Shown piece by piece: positions 22,607 through 31,220 of a stretch of 42,353 nt of DNA (positions within the stretch are counted from its first letter, which is position 1; each line of letters begins with the position of its first letter). The translations under genes were made by a program, and so were the position numbers. The notes below the pieces were generated by a model that was given only the letters and a program-made list of their open reading frames with translations, made no database searches and was not told the origin of the DNA. Source of the stretch: Kitasatospora sp. MAP5-34 (GTDB lineage Bacteria > Actinomycetota > Actinomycetes > Streptomycetales > Streptomycetaceae); the NCBI RefSeq assembly GCF_029894335.1, contig NZ_JARXZC010000050.1, forward strand, positions 1-42,353. The letters run 5' to 3'.

Positions 22607-22885
22607 ATGGCCGAGCGCCGCGTCACCATCGGTTGGCCCGAGGGCCTGCACGCCCGTCCCGCCGCCGTCTTCGTCCGCGCGGCCACCGCCGTGGGCGTGC
22701 CCGTCACCATCGCCAAGGAGGGCGGCAACCCGCTCAACGCCGCCTCCATGCTGGCCCTGCTCGGCCTCGGCGCCCAGGGCGGCGACACCGTCATCCTCGC
22801 CTCCGACGCGGACGGCGCGGACGAGGCGCTCGACCGCCTCGCCAAGCTGGTCCAGGAGGGCCTGGACGAGCTGCCCGCCGCCTGA
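22607..22885 (+). CDS. ptsH: Phosphocarrier protein HPr
   Basis: The 92-residue general phosphocarrier of the PEP sugar phosphotransferase system, passing phosphate from enzyme I (via His15 in EGLHARPA) to sugar-specific EIIA proteins. Ser47 in NAASMLALLGLG corresponds to regulatory Ser46 of Firmicutes HPr. No signal or membrane part. It stands alone, with a DasR-type operator and a triple repeat upstream and a 16-bp-stem terminator behind. ptsI is not in the window, as expected for streptomycetes where pts genes are scattered. Confidence 0.97.
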   Translation: MAERRVTIGWPEGLHARPAAVFVRAATAVGVPVTIAKEGGNPLNAASMLALLGLGAQGGDTVILASDADGADEALDRLAKLVQEGLDELPAA

Positions 22886-22904
22886 CGGCAGGCACGACAG
22901 CACA

Positions 22905-22940
22905 AGTAGGGGCTCGGTCCGATCGGACCGAGCCCCTACT
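22905..22940. terminator. Perfect 36-bp palindromic terminator of ptsH
   Basis: AGTAGGGGCTCGGTCC, GATC, GGACCGAGCCCCTACT form a mismatch-free palindrome 20 bases after the ptsH stop. It ends only eight bases before the -10 box of the next gene. Confidence 0.85.
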
Positions 22941-22947
22941 GTGTGTC

Positions 22948-22959
22948 TATGCTCGGAGA
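22948..22959 (+). promoter_or_regulatory. -10 box for a leaderless DUF2461 transcript
   Basis: TATGCT (22948-22953) fits the HrdB -10 consensus and is followed by six bases and then the GTG start at 22960. Transcription would begin on the start codon itself. The only ribosome-binding-like bases, GGAGA, are too close to the start to be used. No good -35 box is seen; that position is inside the palindrome. Confidence 0.5.
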
Positions 22960-23601
22960 GTGACGTTCCGAGGCTGGCAGACCGTGGCGCTCGACTTCTA
23001 CGAGGGCCTGGAGACCGACAACTCCAAGTCGTACTGGACCGGCCACAAGGCGGTGTACGAGGAGGCCGTCCACGCACCGATGGCGGACCTGTTGGAGCAG
23101 TTGGAGGACGAGTTCGGGCCGGGCAAGATCTTCCGGCCCAACCGGGACGTGCGGTTCAGTGCCGACAAGTCACCGTACAAGACGCATATCGGCGCGTACC
23201 TGGAGGCCGGCGGCTACATCCAGCTCTCGGCGGACGGTCTCGCCTGCGGCCTCGGGATGTACCAGCTCGCCCCGGACCAGCTCGCCCGGTACCGCGACGC
23301 CGTCGCCGAGGACCTCTCCGGCGCCGAGCTGGAGCGGGTGATCGCGCGGGTCCGCGAGGCCGGCCCGTCCGTCGTCGGCCGGGACGCGCTGAAGACCGCT
23401 CCGCGCGGGTACCCCAAGGACCACCCGAGGATCGAGCTGCTCCGCAACAAGGGCCTGATCGCCTGGCAGGAGTGGGAGCCCGCGAAGTGGCTGGGCACCC
23501 CGGCCGCAGCGGACCGGATCACCAGTTTCCTGCGCAGCTCGCAACCCCTCAAGGACTGGCTGGACGCCCACGTCGGCCCGAGCGAACTGCCACCACGCTG
23601 A
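22960..23601 (+). CDS. DUF2461 family protein
   Basis: A 213-residue soluble protein of the DUF2461 (YcaQ/TIGR02453-like) family, function unknown. Conserved family features are ALDFYEGLETDNSKSYWTGHK near the start, FRPNRDVRFSADKSPYKTHIGAYL near 55-80 and HPRIELLRNKGLIAWQEW near 165. The only in-frame start is GTG 22960, which gives the family start (M/V)TFRGW and appears to be leaderless. It lies at the right border of the left gene block; a terminator shared with convergent ctaB follows. Confidence 0.85.
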   Translation: MTFRGWQTVALDFYEGLETDNSKSYWTGHKAVYEEAVHAPMADLLEQLEDEFGPGKIFRPNRDVRFSADKSPYKTHIGAYLEAGGYIQLSADGLACGLGMYQLAPDQLARYRDAVAEDLSGAELERVIARVREAGPSVVGRDALKTAPRGYPKDHPRIELLRNKGLIAWQEWEPAKWLGTPAAADRITSFLRSSQPLKDWLDAHVGPSELPPR

Positions 23602-23613
23602 ACCGCCAGAACG

Positions 23614-23652
23614 CTGAACGCCCCCGCCGGATCATCCGGCGAGGGCGTTCAG
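23614..23652. terminator. Bidirectional terminator between DUF2461 and ctaB
   Basis: CTGAACGCCCCCGCCGGAT and ATCCGGCGAGGGCGTTCAG pair over 19 bases with one mismatch around a single base. It lies 12 bases past the DUF2461 stop and 15 bases from the ctaB stop. Confidence 0.85.
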
Positions 23653-23667
23653 TGACGTGACGGGCCG

Positions 23668-24615
23668 TTACCTGACGAACGGGTCCACCGCGACGACCAC
23701 GAAGAGCAGGGTCAGGTAGGTGATGGACCAGTGGAACAGCCGCATCTCCTTGAGCTTCGCGCCGACCACCCCGGCCTTGGCGCGGGCGTGCAGGCCGTGC
23801 GCCTCCTTGAGCCAGAACGCGCCGAGCAGCACCGCCGAGGCTGGGTACAGCCAGCTGGTGTGGGCCAGCGGCCACAGGGCCAGCGAGACGGCGACCATCA
23901 CCCAGGAGTACGCGATGATCTGGCGTGCCACCACCAGGTTGCCCTTGACCACCGGGAGCATCGGCACGTTGGCCCTCGCATAATCCTCGCGGACCTTCAT
24001 CGAGAGCACCCAGGTGTGCGGCGGCGTCCAGAAGAAGATGACCAGGAAGAGCACCAGCGCGGACCAGGACACCGAGTCGGTGACGGCGGCCCAGCCGACG
24101 AAGACCGGCATGCAGCCGGCGATGCCGCCCCAGACGATGTTCTGCGCGGTGCGGCGCTTCAGGCCCAGGGTGTAGACGAAGACGTAGAAGAGGAGGGCGG
24201 CCAGCGCCAGGCCGGAGGACAGCCAGTTGACCAGCAGCCCGAGCCAGAGCGTCGAGCCGACGGCCAGCGCGATGCCGAAGACCAGCGCCTCGCGCGGCGA
24301 CACCATGCCGGTGACCAGCGGGCGGCGCTCGGTCCGGGACATCAGGGCGTCGATGTCGCGGTCGATGTACATGTTGAGCGAATTGGCACCGCCGGCCGAC
24401 ATGTAGCCGCCGACGACGACGTAGAGGACGAGCAGCGGATCGGGCACCCCGCGCTGGGCCAGGAACATCACCGGGACCGTCGTGATCAACAGCAGCTCGA
24501 TGATCCGAGGCTTGGTCAGTGCGACGAATGCCCCGACACGGGCCCCGAACGGCCGGTGCGCAGGGGTCGTCCCGGCCACCCCGGCAGGGCGGGATTCGAC
24601 GGCGGTCACGAACAC
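23668..24615 (-). CDS. ctaB: Protohaem IX farnesyltransferase (haem O synthase)
   Basis: A 315-residue UbiA-family prenyltransferase with about nine membrane segments. It attaches a farnesyl group from farnesyl diphosphate to haem B, making haem O for terminal oxidases. The first Asp-rich motif is intact in NSLNMYIDRDIDALMSRTERRPL, near residue 80-100; the second region contains YTLGLKRRTAQNIVWGG. The long open frame offers GTG 24615 (FVTAVESRPAG) or GTG 24609; the upper one matches remembered streptomycete sequences. It is divergent from tkt, the same arrangement as in Streptomyces coelicolor as far as I recall. Confidence 0.95.
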   Translation of the reverse strand: MFVTAVESRPAGVAGTTPAHRPFGARVGAFVALTKPRIIELLLITTVPVMFLAQRGVPDPLLVLYVVVGGYMSAGGANSLNMYIDRDIDALMSRTERRPLVTGMVSPREALVFGIALAVGSTLWLGLLVNWLSSGLALAALLFYVFVYTLGLKRRTAQNIVWGGIAGCMPVFVGWAAVTDSVSWSALVLFLVIFFWTPPHTWVLSMKVREDYARANVPMLPVVKGNLVVARQIIAYSWVMVAVSLALWPLAHTSWLYPASAVLLGAFWLKEAHGLHARAKAGVVGAKLKEMRLFHWSITYLTLLFVVVAVDPFVR

Positions 24616-25054
24616 CCCAACTCAAGATGAAACTTCACAGGCGTCCCCGGGACCGCTAGGTGCCGATGCGTTCGCCATGCGCGTACCACGCCACCTTAGA
24701 CGCTCCATATCTCCCGACCGGCCCCGGGGTCCCCCGGCGAGGCGGAACCGCACACCGCCGGGTGAATCCGCCCAAAACGCCCGCCGATCGTCCCGCTCCC
24801 CGGACGGGCAAAGCCGAACGATCCGGGTCAGGGTAGGACAGGGGACCTGCCACAGTCCGAGGGAATCGCGACCACACCTTTCCCGGTGGTCCTGGCAAGC
24901 GGGACGGGGGCCACTCGGACGGTAGGCTCGCACAGAGAAGCGGGATCAACCCTCCGTGACCGGCACCATCCATGCGTCAGGCCCACAGCGCCGTGGCCGA
25001 CCCGGTCCCTCATCACGGGGTCACTCTTCAATATGGAAGGAGCCCTGAGACAGG
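24616..25054. other. 439-base divergent intergenic region (ctaB / tkt)
   Basis: No gene is supported on either strand. TAGGCT at 24923-24928 is a fair plus-strand -10 box for the tkt operon but has no clear -35 box; it would leave a leader of ~120 bases. The tkt ribosome binding site (AAGGAG, 25037-25042) is 12 bases from its GTG. No strong inverted repeat or known operator was seen. Confidence 0.45.
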
Positions 25055-27154
25055 GTGAGCACCACGCCGACGAACGCATTCGAGTGGACCGAGCTGGATC
25101 AGCGGACCGTCGACACGGCCCGGGTCCTGGCCATGGACGCAGTCCAGAAGGTCGGGAACGGACACCCCGGGACGGCCATGTCGCTGGCCCCCGCGGCATA
25201 CCTGATCTTCCAGCGCTTTCTGCGCCACGACCCCACCGACCCGGCCTGGGCGGGGCGCGACCGCTTCGTGCTCTCTCCCGGGCACACCTCGCTGACCCTT
25301 TACACCCAGCTCTACCTCTCGGGTTACGGTCTGTCACTGGACGACCTGAAGGCCTTCCGGGTCGCGGGCAGCCGCACCCCGGGCCACCCGGAGCACGGGC
25401 ACACGGCCGGCGTCGAGACCACCACCGGTCCGCTGGGCCAGGGCATCGCGAACGCCGTGGGCATGGCGATGGCCGCCCGCTACGAGCGCGGCCTGTTCGA
25501 CCCGGCGGCTCCGGCGGGCGAGAGCCCGTTCGACCACACCATCTGGGCGATCGTCTCCGACGGCGACCTGGAGGAGGGCATCTCGGCCGAGGCGTCCTCG
25601 CTGGCCGGGCACCAGGCACTGGGCAACCTGGTCGCGCTGTACGACGACAACCACATCTCGATCGAGGGCGACACCGCCACCGCGTTCTCCGAGGACGTGC
25701 TCGCGCGGTACGAGGCGTACGGCTGGCACGTGCAGCGGGTGACGCCGAAGTCCGACGGTGACGTCGACGTGCACGCGCTCGCGACCGCGCTGGACGCGGC
25801 CAGGGCCGAGACCGCGCGCCCGTCGATCATCGCGATGCGCACGATCATCGCCTGGCCGGCCCCCGACGCGCAGAACACCGCGAAGGCGCACGGCTCCGCG
25901 CTCGGCGACGCCGAGATCGCGGCGACCAAGAAGGTGCTGGGCTTCGACCCGCAGAAGACCTTCGAGGTCACCGAGACCGTCATCAACCACGCGCGCGAGG
26001 TCATCCAGCGTGGCAAGGCCGTCCGTGGCGAGTGGGAGAAGTCGTTCCACGCCTGGCGCGAGGCCAACCCGAAGCACGCCGCCGAGTTCGACCGGATCAC
26101 GGCGGGCGAGCTGCCGGACGGCTGGGAGAAGCACGTCCCGGTCTTCCCGGCCGGCAAGGACGTCGCGACCCGCAAGGCGTCCGGTGACACCCTCAAGGCG
26201 ATCGGTTCGGTCATCCCGGAGCTGTGGGGCGGCTCGGCCGACCTCGCGGAGTCCAACCTGACCACCATCGACGAGGACAGCTCCTTCCTCCCCGAGGGCA
26301 ACCCGCTGAAGTCGGCCAGCCCGTACGGCCGGACGATCCACTTCGGCATCCGCGAGCACGCCATGGGCTCGACCATGAACGGCATCGCGCTGCACGGCAA
26401 CACCCGCGTGTTCGGCGGCACCTTCCTGGTCTTCGCCGACTACATGCGCCCGGCCGTCCGCCTCGCCGCGCTGATGAAGCTGCCGGTGACGTACGTCTGG
26501 ACGCACGACTCGATCGGCCTCGGCGAGGACGGCCCGACCCACCAGCCGGTCGAGCACCTGGCCGCGCTGCGGGCCATCCCGGGCCTGGCCATGGTCCGCC
26601 CGGCCGACGCCAACGAGACCGCCGTCGCCTGGCGCACCATCATGGAGCGCCACTTCAGCCACCCCGGCCCGGTCGGCCTGGCGCTCACCCGGCAGAACGT
26701 GCCGACCTACGACCGCGAGGTGTTCGGCTCCGCCGACCTCACGGCCAAGGGCGGTTACGTGCTGGCCGAGGCGTCCGACAGCGCGCCCAAGGTGATCCTG
26801 ATCGGCACCGGCTCCGAGGTCCAGCTCGCCGTCGCGGCGCGCGAGGCGCTGGAGGCCGACGGCATCCCCACCCGCGTGGTGTCGATGCCCTCGATCGAGT
26901 GGTTCAACGAGCAGGACCAGGCGTACCGCGACAGCGTGCTGCCGCCGAACGTCCGGGCCCGGGTCTCGGTCGAGGCGGGCATCGCCCAGGGCTGGCGCGA
27001 GCTGGTCGGCGACGCCGGTCGGATCATCAGCCTGGAGCACTTCGGTGCCTCCGCCGACTACAAGGTGCTCTTCCAGGAGTTCGGCCTGACCGCCGAGGCC
27101 GTGGCGGGCGCCGCGCGCGCCTCGCTGCGTACGGTCGAGGCCGTCTCCCGCTAG
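25055..27154 (+). CDS. tkt: Transketolase
   Basis: A 699-residue thiamine-diphosphate enzyme that moves two-carbon units between sugar phosphates in the non-oxidative pentose phosphate pathway. Recognisable are NGHPGTAMSLAPAAYLIF near residue 35, the TPP motif SDGDLEEGISAEASSLAGHQALG followed by LYDDNHISIEG (residues ~167-205), the central domain with FGIREHAMGSTMNGIALHG, and the C-terminal domain with TGSEVQLAV. Length and motifs are complete. GTG 25055 starts MSTTPTNAFEW. It is first in the tkt-tal-zwf-opcA-pgl set, so both pentose phosphate branches are expressed together. Confidence 0.97.
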   Translation: MSTTPTNAFEWTELDQRTVDTARVLAMDAVQKVGNGHPGTAMSLAPAAYLIFQRFLRHDPTDPAWAGRDRFVLSPGHTSLTLYTQLYLSGYGLSLDDLKAFRVAGSRTPGHPEHGHTAGVETTTGPLGQGIANAVGMAMAARYERGLFDPAAPAGESPFDHTIWAIVSDGDLEEGISAEASSLAGHQALGNLVALYDDNHISIEGDTATAFSEDVLARYEAYGWHVQRVTPKSDGDVDVHALATALDAARAETARPSIIAMRTIIAWPAPDAQNTAKAHGSALGDAEIAATKKVLGFDPQKTFEVTETVINHAREVIQRGKAVRGEWEKSFHAWREANPKHAAEFDRITAGELPDGWEKHVPVFPAGKDVATRKASGDTLKAIGSVIPELWGGSADLAESNLTTIDEDSSFLPEGNPLKSASPYGRTIHFGIREHAMGSTMNGIALHGNTRVFGGTFLVFADYMRPAVRLAALMKLPVTYVWTHDSIGLGEDGPTHQPVEHLAALRAIPGLAMVRPADANETAVAWRTIMERHFSHPGPVGLALTRQNVPTYDREVFGSADLTAKGGYVLAEASDSAPKVILIGTGSEVQLAVAAREALEADGIPTRVVSMPSIEWFNEQDQAYRDSVLPPNVRARVSVEAGIAQGWRELVGDAGRIISLEHFGASADYKVLFQEFGLTAEAVAGAARASLRTVEAVSR

Positions 27155-27185
27155 CACCGCCACGGCCCGCGAGCCGAAGGACGCG

Positions 27186-27319
27186 CCGATGCCGAAAGCG
27201 ACGAGCGACAAGCGACGAAGGAGCGCCGGAGCGAGGAGCGTTGGCATCGGGTACGAGCGTCCGGAGGCGAGCGGGCAGCAGCGCGGCCGCGTAACTGACC
27301 GCACATCAGTTGCGCGGCC
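27186..27319. repeat. Repeat-rich tkt-tal spacer with two inverted repeats
   Basis: The arms CCGATGCC (27186-27193) and GGCATCGG (27243-27250) enclose a purine-rich stretch of GCGACGA- and GGAGCG-type short repeats. A second stem, GGCCGCGTAACTGA (27285-27298) with TCAGTTGCGCGGCC (27306-27319), has one wobble and a seven-base loop and could end or slow transcription from tkt. The rest of the 220-base spacer carries the tal ribosome binding site only. Confidence 0.6.
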
Positions 27320-27374
27320 CCGTCTGACTACCCCACAGCACAGACGAAGTAGACGAAGAAGAGGATGAAGGACC

Positions 27375-28496
27375 ATGACTGACGCACTGAAGCGCCTCAG
27401 CGACGAAGGCGTAGCGATCTGGCTGGACGACCTCAGCCGCGAGCGTCTGAACACCGGCAACCTCGCCGAGCTGGTGCAGACCAAGCACGTGGTCGGTGTC
27501 ACGACCAACCCGACCATCTTCCAGAAGGCCATCGGCAGCGGGCACTCCTCGTACGACGCCCAGCTGCGCGACCTGGCCGTCCGCAAGGTCACCACGGACG
27601 AGGCCGTCCGCATGATCACCACCAGCGACGTGCGCGACGCGGCCGACGTGCTGCGCCCGGTCTACGACGCGAGCAACGGCCGCGACGGCCGGGTCTCCAT
27701 CGAGGTCGACCCGCGCCTGGCGCACGAGACCGCCGCGACCGTCGCCGAGGCCAAGCAGCTGTGGTGGCTGGTGGACCGTCCGAACGTGTTCATCAAGATC
27801 CCCGCCACCAAGGCCGGCCTGCCCGCCATCGCCGAGGTGCTCGGCCGGGGCATCAGCGTCAACGTCACGCTGATCTTCTCGCTGGAGCGCTACCGCGAGG
27901 TCATGGACGCCTTCCTGACCGGTCTGGAGACGGCCAAGGCCGCCGGGCTGGACCTCTCGCAGATCGAGTCCGTCGCCTCCTTCTTCGTCTCCCGCGTGGA
28001 CACCGAGATCGACAAGCGCCTCTCCAAGATCGACGCCGAGGCCACCGAGCTGAAGTCCAAGGCGGCCCTCGCCAACGCCCGCCTCGCCTACCAGGCGTAC
28101 GAGGAAATCTTCTCCTCCGAGCGCTGGAACGCGCTGGAGTCGGCCGGCGCCAAGGCGCAGCGCCCGCTCTGGGCCTCGACCGGCGTCAAGGACCCGGCCC
28201 TGCCGGACACCCTGTACGTGACCGAGCTGGTCGCCCCCGGCACCGTCAACACCATGCCGGAGGCCACCCTGGACGCCACCGGCGACCACGGCGTCATCAC
28301 CGGTGACACCATCACCCCGAACTACGCCGACGCCAAGGCCGTGATGGACGCCATCGCCGCCGTCGGCGTGGACTACGACGACGTCGTCCAGGTGCTGGAG
28401 GACGAGGGCGTCGAGAAGTTCGAGCAGTCCTGGAACGAGCTGCTCGACACCGTCACCGCGTCGCTGGCCCGCTTCGCCGCCGCAGACGAGAAGTGA
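27375..28496 (+). CDS. tal: Transaldolase
   Basis: A 373-residue transaldolase of the long actinobacterial type, transferring a dihydroxyacetone unit between sedoheptulose-7-phosphate and glyceraldehyde-3-phosphate. The N-terminal VVGVTTNPTIFQKAI motif and the Schiff-base Lys in NVFIKIPATKAGLPA (about residue 140) are both present. ATG 27375 has AGGATGAAGGA upstream. It is second in the pentose phosphate set, separated from tkt by a repeat-rich 220-base spacer and from zwf by 43 bases. Nothing unusual in the protein. Confidence 0.97.
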   Translation: MTDALKRLSDEGVAIWLDDLSRERLNTGNLAELVQTKHVVGVTTNPTIFQKAIGSGHSSYDAQLRDLAVRKVTTDEAVRMITTSDVRDAADVLRPVYDASNGRDGRVSIEVDPRLAHETAATVAEAKQLWWLVDRPNVFIKIPATKAGLPAIAEVLGRGISVNVTLIFSLERYREVMDAFLTGLETAKAAGLDLSQIESVASFFVSRVDTEIDKRLSKIDAEATELKSKAALANARLAYQAYEEIFSSERWNALESAGAKAQRPLWASTGVKDPALPDTLYVTELVAPGTVNTMPEATLDATGDHGVITGDTITPNYADAKAVMDAIAAVGVDYDDVVQVLEDEGVEKFEQSWNELLDTVTASLARFAAADEK

Positions 28497-28539
28497 CCTC
28501 CCCGCTCACAGCATCCCCACGGAAAGCGGAGCCCATTCA

Positions 28540-30105
28540 GTGAGCAACGACTACCCCGAGGTCGAGCAGGGCGATCCCCCGCTCGTGCCCGAGAATCCGC
28601 TGCGTGACCCAGCCGACCGCCGGCTGCCGCGCATCGCCGGGCCGTCCGGCCTGGTCATCTTCGGCGTGACCGGCGACCTGTCGCGCAAGAAGCTGATGCC
28701 TGCCATCTACGACCTCGCCAACCGGGGTCTGCTGCCGCCGGGCTTCTCGCTCGTCGGGTTCGCCCGCCGCGAGTGGGAGGACGAGGACTTCGCCAAGGAG
28801 GTCCACGACGCCGTCAAGGAGCACGCCCGGACCCCCTTCCGCGAGGAGGTCTGGCAGCAGCTGGCGAAGGGCATGCGCTTCGTCCAGGGCACCTTCGACG
28901 ACGACGAGGCGTTCGAGACCCTCCGCAAGACGATCGCGGAGCTCGACGAGGAGCAGGGTACCGGCGGCAACTTCGCCTTCTACCTCTCCGTCCCGCCGAA
29001 GTTCTTCCCGAACGTCGTCCAGCAGCTCAAGAAGCACGGGCTGGCCGACCCGCCGCAGGGCTCCTGGCGCCGCGCGGTGATCGAGAAGCCGTTCGGTCAC
29101 GACCTGGCGAGCGCCCAGGAACTGAACAAGGTCGTCCACGAGGTCTTCCCCCGGGACGAGGTCTTCCGGATCGACCACTACCTCGGCAAGGAGACCGTCC
29201 AGAACATCCTGGCGCTCCGCTTCGCCAACACCATGTTCGAGCCGATCTGGAACCGGTCGTACGTCGACCACGTGCAGATCACCATGGCCGAGGACATCGG
29301 CATCGGCGGCCGGGCCGGGTACTACGACGGCATCGGCTCGGCCCGGGACGTCATCCAGAACCACCTGCTCCAGCTGATGGCCCTCACCGCCATCGAGGAG
29401 CCGGCCTCCTTCCACCCGAAGGCCCTGGTCGCCGAGAAGCTGAAGGTGCTCAGCGCCGTCAAGCTCCCCGACGACCTCGGCAAGCACACCGTGCGCGGCC
29501 AGTACGCGACCGGCTGGCAGGGCGGCGAGGAGGTGCTCGGATACCTTGACGAGGACGGCATCGACCCCGAGTCCAAGACCGACACCTTCGCGGCCATCAA
29601 GCTGGAGATCAACAACCGCCGCTGGGCGGGCGTCCCGTTCTACCTGCGGACCGGCAAGCGCCTGGGCCGCCGGGTGACCGAGATCGCGGTGGTCTTCCAG
29701 CGCGCGCCGTACCTGCCGTTCGACTCCTACGCGACCGAGGAGCTGGGGCAGAACGCCCTGGTCATCCGGGTGCAGCCGGACGAGGGCGTCACCGTGCGGT
29801 TCGGCTCCAAGGTGCCGGGGACCTCGTTCGAAGTCCGGGACGTCACGATGGACTTCGCCTACGGCGAGTCGTTCACCGAGTCCAGCCCGGAGGCGTACGA
29901 GCGGCTCATCCTGGACGTGCTGCTCGGCGACGCCAACCTGTTCCCGCGTCACCAGGAGGTCGAGCTCTCCTGGGAGATCCTCGACCCGATCGAGAAGTAC
30001 TGGGACACCCACGGCAAGCCCGCCCAGTACCCCTCGGGGACCTGGGGCCCCGCCGAGGCGGACGAGATGCTCGCACGAGACGGCAGGAGCTGGCGGCGGC
30101 CATGA
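28540..30105 (+). CDS. zwf: Glucose-6-phosphate 1-dehydrogenase
   Basis: Oxidises glucose-6-phosphate to 6-phosphogluconolactone with NADP+, the entry to the oxidative pentose phosphate pathway. The 521-residue sequence has the nucleotide-binding VIFGVTGDLSRKKLMPAIYDL (~residues 39-60) and the active-site RIDHYLGKETVQNI (~residues 209-222), followed by FANTMFEPIWNRSYVDHVQI. GTG 28540 is preceded by GGAAAGCGGAG. Its last four bases overlap opcA as ATGA. In actinobacteria the enzyme needs OpcA for activity, and the overlap keeps the two at equal level. Confidence 0.97.
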   Translation: MSNDYPEVEQGDPPLVPENPLRDPADRRLPRIAGPSGLVIFGVTGDLSRKKLMPAIYDLANRGLLPPGFSLVGFARREWEDEDFAKEVHDAVKEHARTPFREEVWQQLAKGMRFVQGTFDDDEAFETLRKTIAELDEEQGTGGNFAFYLSVPPKFFPNVVQQLKKHGLADPPQGSWRRAVIEKPFGHDLASAQELNKVVHEVFPRDEVFRIDHYLGKETVQNILALRFANTMFEPIWNRSYVDHVQITMAEDIGIGGRAGYYDGIGSARDVIQNHLLQLMALTAIEEPASFHPKALVAEKLKVLSAVKLPDDLGKHTVRGQYATGWQGGEEVLGYLDEDGIDPESKTDTFAAIKLEINNRRWAGVPFYLRTGKRLGRRVTEIAVVFQRAPYLPFDSYATEELGQNALVIRVQPDEGVTVRFGSKVPGTSFEVRDVTMDFAYGESFTESSPEAYERLILDVLLGDANLFPRHQEVELSWEILDPIEKYWDTHGKPAQYPSGTWGPAEADEMLARDGRSWRRP

Positions 30106-31220
30106 AGATCGACCTGACGGACACCACGTCGAGCAAGATCAACGCTGCGTTGATGAACGCGCGGCGGGCCGGCGGCGCGACCGCCGCCGGCATGGTGCTG
30201 ACCCTCGTCATCGTCACCGACGAGGGCAGCGCGTACGACGCCCTCAAGGCGGCCAACGACGCCTCCCGCGAGCACCCCTCGCGGATCCTGGCGGTCATCA
30301 AGCGCGCGGGCCGCTCGCCCCGGGCCCGCGCCGAGACCCGGCTGGACGCCGAGATCCTGGTCGGCGCCGACGTCGGCTCGGGCGAGACGGTCGTCCTGCG
30401 GATGCACGGCGAACTCGCCGCGCACGCGCAGTCGGTCGTCCTGCCGCTGCTGCTGCCGGACGCCCCCGTGGTCGTCTGGTGGCCGGAGAACTCCCCGCAG
30501 CACCCGGCGCAGGATCCGCTCGGCGCGATCGCCCAGCGCCGGATCACCGACGCCGTGACGGCCGAGTCGCCGGTCGGGCAGCTCGCCCAGCGGGCCGCCA
30601 GCTACACCCCCGGTGACACCGACCTGGCCTGGACCCGGATCACCGGCTGGCGCTCGATGCTGGCCGCCGCCCTGGACCAGTACCCGGCGAAGATCACCTC
30701 CGCCGTGGTCGAGGGCGAGTCCTACAACCCGAGCGTCGAGCTGCTCGGGCTGTGGCTGACGACCCGTCTGCACGTCCCGGTCGAACGGGTCGTCACCGGG
30801 GGCCCCGGCATCACCTCCGTCACGCTCCGCACCAAGGACGGCGCCATCACACTGGACCGTCCCGACGGTCTGATGGGCACCCTCTCGATGCCGGGCGCGC
30901 CGGACCGTCAGGTCGCGCTCAAGCGCCGGGAGACGTCCGAGCTGATCGCCGAGGAACTGCGGCGCCTCGACCCGGACGACATCTACGCGGCAGCCGTCCG
31001 CACCCCCGTCGAGCGGCTCCGCGAGCCGGCTGCGGCCCAGGCGCACCCTGGTCCGGACCCGGACCCGGAGCCGGCTCCCGTGGTGGTCGAGGCGTCCGTC
31101 GCCAACCCCGCCCGGGTGACCGCCAAGGTGCCGGCTGCCAAGAAGACGGTGGCCGGCAAGACCGAGGCCGGCAAGACGGCGGCCAAGAAGGCCGCTCCCC
31201 GCAAGCGGAGCGGCTCGTGA
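30102..31220 (+). CDS. opcA: G6PD assembly protein OpcA
   Basis: A 372-residue protein that assembles or activates glucose-6-phosphate dehydrogenase in actinobacteria and cyanobacteria. The body (MKIDLTDTTSSKINAALMNARR to about residue 305) is typical, including MHGELAAHAQSVVLPLLLPDAPVVVWW. After a Pro/Asp linker (GPDPDPEPAP) there is an unusual Ala/Lys-rich tail of ~40 residues with repeats AAKKTVAGK, TEAGK, TAAKKAAPRKRSGS, resembling the basic tails of HU/histone-like proteins. ATG 30102 overlaps the zwf stop; its own stop overlaps the pgl start as GTGA. Confidence 0.95.
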   Translation: MKIDLTDTTSSKINAALMNARRAGGATAAGMVLTLVIVTDEGSAYDALKAANDASREHPSRILAVIKRAGRSPRARAETRLDAEILVGADVGSGETVVLRMHGELAAHAQSVVLPLLLPDAPVVVWWPENSPQHPAQDPLGAIAQRRITDAVTAESPVGQLAQRAASYTPGDTDLAWTRITGWRSMLAAALDQYPAKITSAVVEGESYNPSVELLGLWLTTRLHVPVERVVTGGPGITSVTLRTKDGAITLDRPDGLMGTLSMPGAPDRQVALKRRETSELIAEELRRLDPDDIYAAAVRTPVERLREPAAAQAHPGPDPDPEPAPVVVEASVANPARVTAKVPAAKKTVAGKTEAGKTAAKKAAPRKRSGS

